Assembly (NCBI RefSeq): GCF_000948985.2
Contig: NZ_CP059733.1
Span: 2,914,001-2,978,000, forward strand
Direction of reading: 5' to 3'
DNA length: 64,000 nucleotides
Source: Thalassomonas viridans
GTDB lineage: Bacteria; Pseudomonadota; Gammaproteobacteria; Enterobacterales; Alteromonadaceae
Shown here: piece after piece, positions 60,501 through 64,000 of the stretch
How the letters are laid out: each line of letters opens with the position of its first letter
Numbering within the stretch: position 1 is the first letter of the stretch
Position numbers and translations under genes: made by a program
The notes under the pieces: model-generated
Database searches by the model: none
Told to the model about the DNA's origin: nothing
Seen by the model: the letters and a program-made list of their open reading frames with translations, nothing else

Positions 60501-61415
60501 CTGCAGGGGAAAGTGAAAGCCACCATCAAGCAGGTGGCGGATAAAGGCATAGAACAGAAGGATTTAAAGGAGTGGGATTTTGGTGAGCTGCCTGTAGGCT
60601 ATCAGCGCAAGGTGGCCAATATGACCATCAAAGCCTTTCCTGCCCTGGTGGATCATCAATCCAGCGTAGCCATCGAACTGTTTGAGCAAGAAACGCAGGC
60701 GCAGCAGGCGATGCTTGCCGGTGTCAGCCGCCTGATTTTATTGAATATCCCTTCACCGGTAAAATACCTGCAGGAAAAGCTGCCCAATAAAGCCAAGCTG
60801 GGGCTGTACTTTAACCCTTTTGGTGCTATCGGTGATTTATTGCAGGATTGTATCAATGCCGCCTGTAGCTACCTGGTGGCGCAGCAGGGAGATTTGCCCA
60901 GAGACGAGGCGGAGTTTAAGCTCAGACGGGACTTTGTCCGCGCTGAAATTGCCGACTGCGTGCTGCAGGCGGCGATCAAGGTGGAAAAGGCGTTAAGCCT
61001 GGGCCACGACATACGTAAAATGCTTAAAGGTAAGGTGGCGCTGAATGTCATCCAATCCCACGGCGATATCAAAGATCAGCTGGATAAGCTTATTTTTAAA
61101 GGTTTTGTCACCGCTTCCGGCATAGACAAGCTCGATGATATTATCCGCTACCTCAGCGGTATCCTCAGGCGTCTCGAAAAACTGCCGGTAGATCCCAACC
61201 AGGACAGGTTGAAAATGCTGGAGGTGGAGAAGGTAACCCAGCTGTGGCAAACGCTTGTCGGCAAACAAAGAAAAGATCAGCCGCTGTTGCAGGAGATTGC
61301 CGATATCAAGTGGATGATAGAGGAATTTCGGGTGTCGTTATTTGCCCAGAACCTGGGCACGGCGTATCCGGTTTCCGGCAAACGCATTGTTAATTACCTG
61401 AAAGAGTTTGATTAA
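57510..61415 (+). CDS. hrpA: ATP-dependent RNA helicase HrpA
   Basis: The 1301-residue protein equals E. coli HrpA (1300) in length and domain order: DEAH helicase core with GETGSGKT (104-111), DEAH (201-204), SAT (ITSATIDPERF) and QRAGRCGR, then helicase-associated HA2 and OB-fold regions, and a long C-terminal HrpA-specific part (DUF3418). HrpA resolves stalled or collided ribosomes and takes part in mRNA processing of some fimbrial transcripts. The start is a TTG at 57510 with no obvious ribosome binding site and no ATG nearby in frame. It is followed by the PilZ gene after 86 bp. Confidence 0.95.
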   Translation: MTVEVNPVAVPSIPSLFKLLDQVALADKARLKKRLFGLKKIAKEEKRAKVQQQIADAIERSIKLKQQKLDHKPGISYPPALPVSQNVAQIAKAITENQVVIIAGETGSGKTTQIPKICLELGRGIEGLIGHTQPRRIAARTVANRIAEEMNTKLGEQVGYKVRFNDQVSEQSYIKLMTDGILLAEMQTDRLLRQYDTLIIDEAHERSLNIDFILGYLKQILPKRPDLKVIITSATIDPERFSRHFDNAPIIEVSGRTYPVEMLYRPLAEQEDVDIISGILQAVDELTAIGQGDILVFLNGEREIRDTASALEKAQLPHTQILPLYARLTVQEQNRIFRPHSGRNIVLATNVAETSLTVPGIKYVIDPGTARISRYSYRTKVQRLPIEPISQASANQRAGRCGRVSSGVCIRLYSEEDFLSRPEFTDPEILRTNLATVILQMLALDLGDISEFPFVQPPDNRNINDGIRLLEELDAISGAKGKHGLTKNGRLLSKFPIDPRLSKMVLSAIDLGCIEQVFAIVSALSIQDPRERPHEKQQAADEKHARFKDKSSDFVSLLNLWQYVNEQQKALTNNQFRRLCQKEYLSYIRIREWQDINAQLRQTLREQNIAMSSVDAGDENQLALVHQALLSGLLSHIGQQDENREFKGARGSKFFVFPGSALAKKPPKWLMASELVETSRLFARTVARIDPLWLEPMASHLVKRSYSEPHWEKKQGAVMAYEQVSLYGLIIVPKRKVNFNQIEPETCREIFIREALVNYDIQLKEAFFKHNRELVASIEAMEQKARRKDFLIEEQHLVDFYEQKLPDNVICQRSFLSWWKKAKKTDDKLLHFTREFLLNESSNELSSRDYPDSWQQDNLILPLSYHFSPGDIDDGISVMIPVGILNQVQQEGFDWLIPALRLELIVALIKGLPKTLRRNFVPAPNYAEACMAAIDEGDGPLTAAVAKQLLRMTGVRLPEDCWDAIELPAHLTMNFKVLDEKNKLIRQGRDLHELKARLQGKVKATIKQVADKGIEQKDLKEWDFGELPVGYQRKVANMTIKAFPALVDHQSSVAIELFEQETQAQQAMLAGVSRLILLNIPSPVKYLQEKLPNKAKLGLYFNPFGAIGDLLQDCINAACSYLVAQQGDLPRDEAEFKLRRDFVRAEIADCVLQAAIKVEKALSLGHDIRKMLKGKVALNVIQSHGDIKDQLDKLIFKGFVTASGIDKLDDIIRYLSGILRRLEKLPVDPNQDRLKMLEVEKVTQLWQTLVGKQRKDQPLLQEIADIKWMIEEFRVSLFAQNLGTAYPVSGKRIVNYLKEFD

Positions 61416-61501
61416 TAAATAGCCGGCGATAATTGACACCTGCTCATTGGCTAAGTATAACTATATGGTATTACATAGTTATTTATTGTGCTGGAGCATT
61501 T

Positions 61502-61801
61502 ATGGTTACTTTCGATGATAAGCGTAATTTCTATCGTATGATGTTGAACTCTGAGGTTACGATCACGATCATAGATGATGAAACCAATCGTCAGCTGATT
61601 GCCACCTGCCGGGATATGAGCGCCGAAGGCATGGCCATAGAAATGGATTATCCGCTGGATTTAGGCACCCGGGTCAGGGTCAGGGTGGAATCTTCTACCC
61701 AGAGCATCCAGTCGCTGGATGCCCAGGGCAGGGTGGTGCGGGTTGAAGAAGAAAGCGCCGACTGCTACCTGGTCGGCGTAAAGATTGACGATATGGATTA
61801 G
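61502..61801 (+). CDS. PilZ domain protein
   Basis: The 99-residue product is a lone PilZ domain with the conserved CRDMSAEGMAIEM (DxSxxG motif) and a short N-terminal FYRMML in place of the full RxxxR motif; only one Arg is visible there. c-di-GMP binding is therefore uncertain. The ATG at 61502 follows TGGAG; an upstream in-frame start at 61433 would add 23 hydrophobic residues and is less likely. A c-di-GMP enzyme is encoded at 31.2 kb, but linkage is not implied. Confidence 0.82.
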   Translation: MVTFDDKRNFYRMMLNSEVTITIIDDETNRQLIATCRDMSAEGMAIEMDYPLDLGTRVRVRVESSTQSIQSLDAQGRVVRVEEESADCYLVGVKIDDMD

Positions 61802-61837
61802 CCATTAACTGACCGGGCGCCTTAGCCGATAATATGC

Positions 61838-61860
61838 TCCCCGTACACCTGTTACGGGGA
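61838..61860. terminator. Stem-loop between convergent PilZ and rlmI genes
   Basis: TCCCCGTA (61838-61845) pairs with TACGGGGA (61853-61860) around a 7-base loop. It lies 37 bp past the PilZ stop and just before the rlmI stop. No strong U-run is present, so a shared terminator is likely but not certain. Confidence 0.5.
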
Positions 61861-61866
61861 AAGACA

Positions 61867-63057
61867 TCACTCCACCTGACACACCAGGCCTTTAAGGTAA
61901 TAACCTTCCGGGTAGTTTGACGATACCGGATGATCTGCCGCCTGGTGCAGTCTTTCTACATAATAAACGTTTCTGCCGGCATCCAGTGCCGCATCCGCCA
62001 CTACTTTGTTAAAGAGGTTGCTTTCCATCAATCCCGAGCAGGAAAAAGTCAATAATGTTCCCCCGGGTTTAAGCAACTGCATCGCCAGCATATTGATATC
62101 CTTATAACCGCGGCAGGCGCTGATAAGCTGCGCTTTGGCATCGACAAATTTAGGCGGGTCGAGGATGATCATGTCAAAAGTTTTCTTTTCCGCCCGGTAT
62201 TGGCGCAGTAATTTAAACACGTCTTCTTTGATACAAGTGACATTTTTATCCGCCAGGCCGTTTAATTCCAGGTTGCGTTTTGCCATGTCCAGCGCCGTCT
62301 GGGAAACATCGACATTGATCACCTCTTTGGCGTCATTGGCGGCGCAATGCAGGGAAAAAGTGCCGGTGTAGGAAAAACAGTTAAGTATGGTTTTATCTTT
62401 GGCGTAACGGCCCGCTGCCAGGCGGGAGTCCCGCTGATCCAGGTAAAAGCCGGTTTTGTGGCCGGTGGCAACATCAACATGGATTTTAATGCCGTGCTCT
62501 TCGATAATACATTCGGTGCTTTGCTGCGGCTCGGTCAGCCAGCCGGTAACCGGTTCCAGTCCTTCCTTTTTGCGGACATCCACGTCTGATCTCTCGTAAA
62601 TATGACAGCCGGGATACAGCTCTTTCAGGCAATCCACCAGGGTATAACGGTGAAAGTCGGCGCCGGCGCTGAGTAACTGACAGACGATCAAGTTGTCATA
62701 TTTGTCTATGGTGATGCCGGGCAGGCCGTCGGATTCGCCGGCGATCAGCCGGTAGCCGGTGAGTCCGCCGCGCTCAATGAAATACTCCCGGCGCGACTGG
62801 GCCTGGCTAAGTTTACCGAGGAAAAAGGCCCGGTCGATGGCCTGGTTTTCATCGAAGCTCCATACCCGCACCCGGATCTGGGACTCGGGAGAATAGGCGC
62901 CTTTGGCCAGCCAGTTGCCTTTGCTGTCAAAGACATCAACCGTTTCACCAAGCATAGGTTTTCCTTTTACCTTATTTACTCCTTTAGAGAAAACCCAGGG
63001 GTGTCTACGTAATAAAGATTTTTCCCGGCCAACATTTAAATAAATTCTTGACGACAT
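61867..63057 (-). CDS. rlmI: 23S rRNA (cytosine-1962-C5)-methyltransferase RlmI
   Basis: The 396-residue product has exactly the length of E. coli RlmI. An N-terminal PUA domain ([25 protein letters not shown] as residues 2-26 in part) is followed by a Rossmann methyltransferase domain with [27 protein letters not shown] and LTFSCSG carrying the Cys expected for 5-methylcytosine chemistry. The ATG at 63057 is chosen because it fits the family N-terminus; an in-frame start at 63102 would add 15 codons. It is divergent from the acylphosphatase gene. Confidence 0.94.
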   Translation of the reverse strand: MSSRIYLNVGREKSLLRRHPWVFSKGVNKVKGKPMLGETVDVFDSKGNWLAKGAYSPESQIRVRVWSFDENQAIDRAFFLGKLSQAQSRREYFIERGGLTGYRLIAGESDGLPGITIDKYDNLIVCQLLSAGADFHRYTLVDCLKELYPGCHIYERSDVDVRKKEGLEPVTGWLTEPQQSTECIIEEHGIKIHVDVATGHKTGFYLDQRDSRLAAGRYAKDKTILNCFSYTGTFSLHCAANDAKEVINVDVSQTALDMAKRNLELNGLADKNVTCIKEDVFKLLRQYRAEKKTFDMIILDPPKFVDAKAQLISACRGYKDINMLAMQLLKPGGTLLTFSCSGLMESNLFNKVVADAALDAGRNVYYVERLHQAADHPVSSNYPEGYYLKGLVCQVE

Positions 63058-63159
63058 ATGCCTATACTTAACAGTAATAAAAATTGCGCTGATTGTAGAC
63101 AAAGGCCTTTAGTGGCGCAATCAACAATTGTGAAAAGATAACAATAAAGGAAGGGCACA

Positions 63160-63429
63160 ATGAAAGTATGCTTTTCAGTGACTGTCAGCGGTCTCGTACA
63201 AGGCGTGTATTTTCGGGCTTCCAGTCAGCAAGTGGCTATAGACTACGGTCTTAGCGGTTATGCTCGTAACCTTGCTGACGGTAATGTTGAACTCCTTATC
63301 TGTGGTGAACAAACTAATGTCGAAAAAATGCTGCAATGGTTGCAACAAGGGCCGCCGGAAGCCGAAGTGGAAGATATGCGCCAGGAGCAGGTGCAGTGGC
63401 AGGAACACAGTTTTTTTGCCATAGAATAA
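63160..63429 (+). CDS. yccX: Acylphosphatase
   Basis: The 89-residue protein is a canonical acylphosphatase: GLVQGVYFR with the phosphate-binding loop and Arg19, then GYARNLADGNVEL with the catalytic Asn37. It hydrolyses carboxyl-phosphate bonds of acyl phosphates. AAAGGAAGG stands before the ATG. rlmI is divergent 102 bp away; E. coli likewise keeps yccX next to rlmI. Confidence 0.95.
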   Translation: MKVCFSVTVSGLVQGVYFRASSQQVAIDYGLSGYARNLADGNVELLICGEQTNVEKMLQWLQQGPPEAEVEDMRQEQVQWQEHSFFAIE

Positions 63430-63531
63430 AAGAATGCACCTATCCGGGCAGGCAGGAAAATTCAGGTCGGGATTGTCTTTAAGCCGTTCTTTTTCATATA
63501 ATTCGGTAAACTTTATTTGCCGGATAGCCTA

Positions 63532-64000
63532 ATGAAATTTATTGATGTCGATAAAGACAATCAGCTGTTTTTTGCCACAACCGAACCGCCGGCCATTGCC
63601 GCGGATGAATGCCTGGTAACAGTCAAGGCCATAGGGATCAACAGGGCGGACTTGCTGCAAAGGGCAGGTCATTACCCACCGCCTGCCGGAGAGTCAGATA
63701 TCCTTGGTTTGGAAGTATGCGGCGAGATCGCCCTGTGCGGCTCAGGTGTCAGCGACTGGCAAGTCGGCGATAAAGTTTTTGGCCTGGTACCCGGCGGCGG
63801 TTACAGCGAATATGCCCGGGTGAAAGCAGCCCAGTTATTCCAACTGCCTGCCGGTTTTAGTTACAGCCAGGGCGCCGCAACGGCGGAAGTTTTTTTAACC
63901 GCTTTTCAAAGTTTGTTTTCCCTGGCAAAGCTGCAAGCAAATGAATCTGTACTTATCCATGCCGGCGCCAGCGGGGTCGGGACCGCGGCAATCATATTGG
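63532..64000 (+). CDS. NAD(P)H-quinone oxidoreductase, PIG3 type (partial, runs off right edge)
   Basis: The first 156 codons are visible from the ATG at 63532. They show the medium-chain dehydrogenase N-terminal domain: AIGINRADLLQRAGHYPPP, ILGLEVCGEIALCGSGV, VGDKVFGLVPGGGYSEYA, and the start of the cofactor fold ESVLIHAGASGVGTAA. The QRAGHYPPPAG stretch and the lack of zinc ligands point to zeta-crystallin/PIG3-like quinone reductases. The gene continues beyond the window. Confidence 0.9.
   Translation, partial: MKFIDVDKDNQLFFATTEPPAIAADECLVTVKAIGINRADLLQRAGHYPPPAGESDILGLEVCGEIALCGSGVSDWQVGDKVFGLVPGGGYSEYARVKAAQLFQLPAGFSYSQGAATAEVFLTAFQSLFSLAKLQANESVLIHAGASGVGTAAIIL

Noticed and set aside
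1..64000. tRNA, rRNA, insertion sequences, phage or plasmid genes
   Set aside because: Looked for by eye on both strands and none recognised. A covariance-model search was not possible, so small non-coding RNAs may have been missed.

Overview
The window reads as an ordinary chromosomal stretch of a marine gammaproteobacterium, most likely an Alteromonadales member close to Colwelliaceae/Thalassomonas. This is inferred from protein character (DUF2982-, DUF3087- and DUF5062-like proteins, recC-recB-recD order without ptrA, LEPR-XLL proteins) and was not tested by any search. Genes are dense and on both strands. No rRNA, tRNA, CRISPR array, transposase or phage gene was seen.

Left end (1-7.4 kb): the start of a secreted protein runs off the edge. 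Next comes a diverged, internally deleted partial copy of the LytTR-gene/recQ junction, whose intact version lies at about 4.86-5.32 kb. Between the two lie a small membrane protein, an L,D-transpeptidase, and a carotenoid oxygenase with a DUF2141 partner, divergent from the membrane LytTR regulator. recQ is followed by a 49-codon gene that looks like a RiPP precursor (Lys-rich leader, VAGA junction, Gly/Cys core), closed by a strong bidirectional terminator.

7.4-19.2 kb: envelope and housekeeping genes. These are a Kef-type antiporter, tesA/ybbA/ybbP (tesA and ybbA are divergent with overlapping start codons), yfcH, an AI-2E family permease, an isoprenylcysteine-type methyltransferase, a cupin, an SGNH hydrolase, a GFA enzyme and an MltC-like transglycosylase.

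19.3-21.5 kb: a norD-dnrP pair behind a near-consensus FNR/DNR box placed exactly as in a class II anaerobic promoter. No nitric oxide reductase structural gene is nearby. A second FNR-like box precedes a VOC protein gene at 49.66 kb.

21.6-38.5 kb: the most unusual region. Four consecutive genes encode (i) a GAF-like/HlyD fusion, (ii) a PqqD-like/M50 zinc protease/HlyD fusion, (iii) a secreted HlyD adaptor with a SPOR-like tail and (iv) an 1141-residue LEPR-XLL protein with cadherin/VCBS-type repeats and a C-terminal membrane anchor. Start/stop overlaps link i-ii and iii-iv. A GGDEF/degenerate-GGDEF/EAL sensor and a MoxR-DUF58-transglutaminase set follow. I read this as a candidate envelope system in which an intramembrane protease with adaptor arms processes or positions the LEPR-XLL protein under c-di-GMP input. 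That reading is inference.

38.5-64 kb: a DUF2982-like protein, recCBD, a DUF3087 protein, a hybrid histidine kinase divergent from a periplasmic solute-binding protein, a CocE/S15-type hydrolase, DUF5062, a crotonase, a CBS pair protein, hrpA, PilZ, rlmI, acylphosphatase and the start of a PIG3-type quinone oxidoreductase cut by the right edge.
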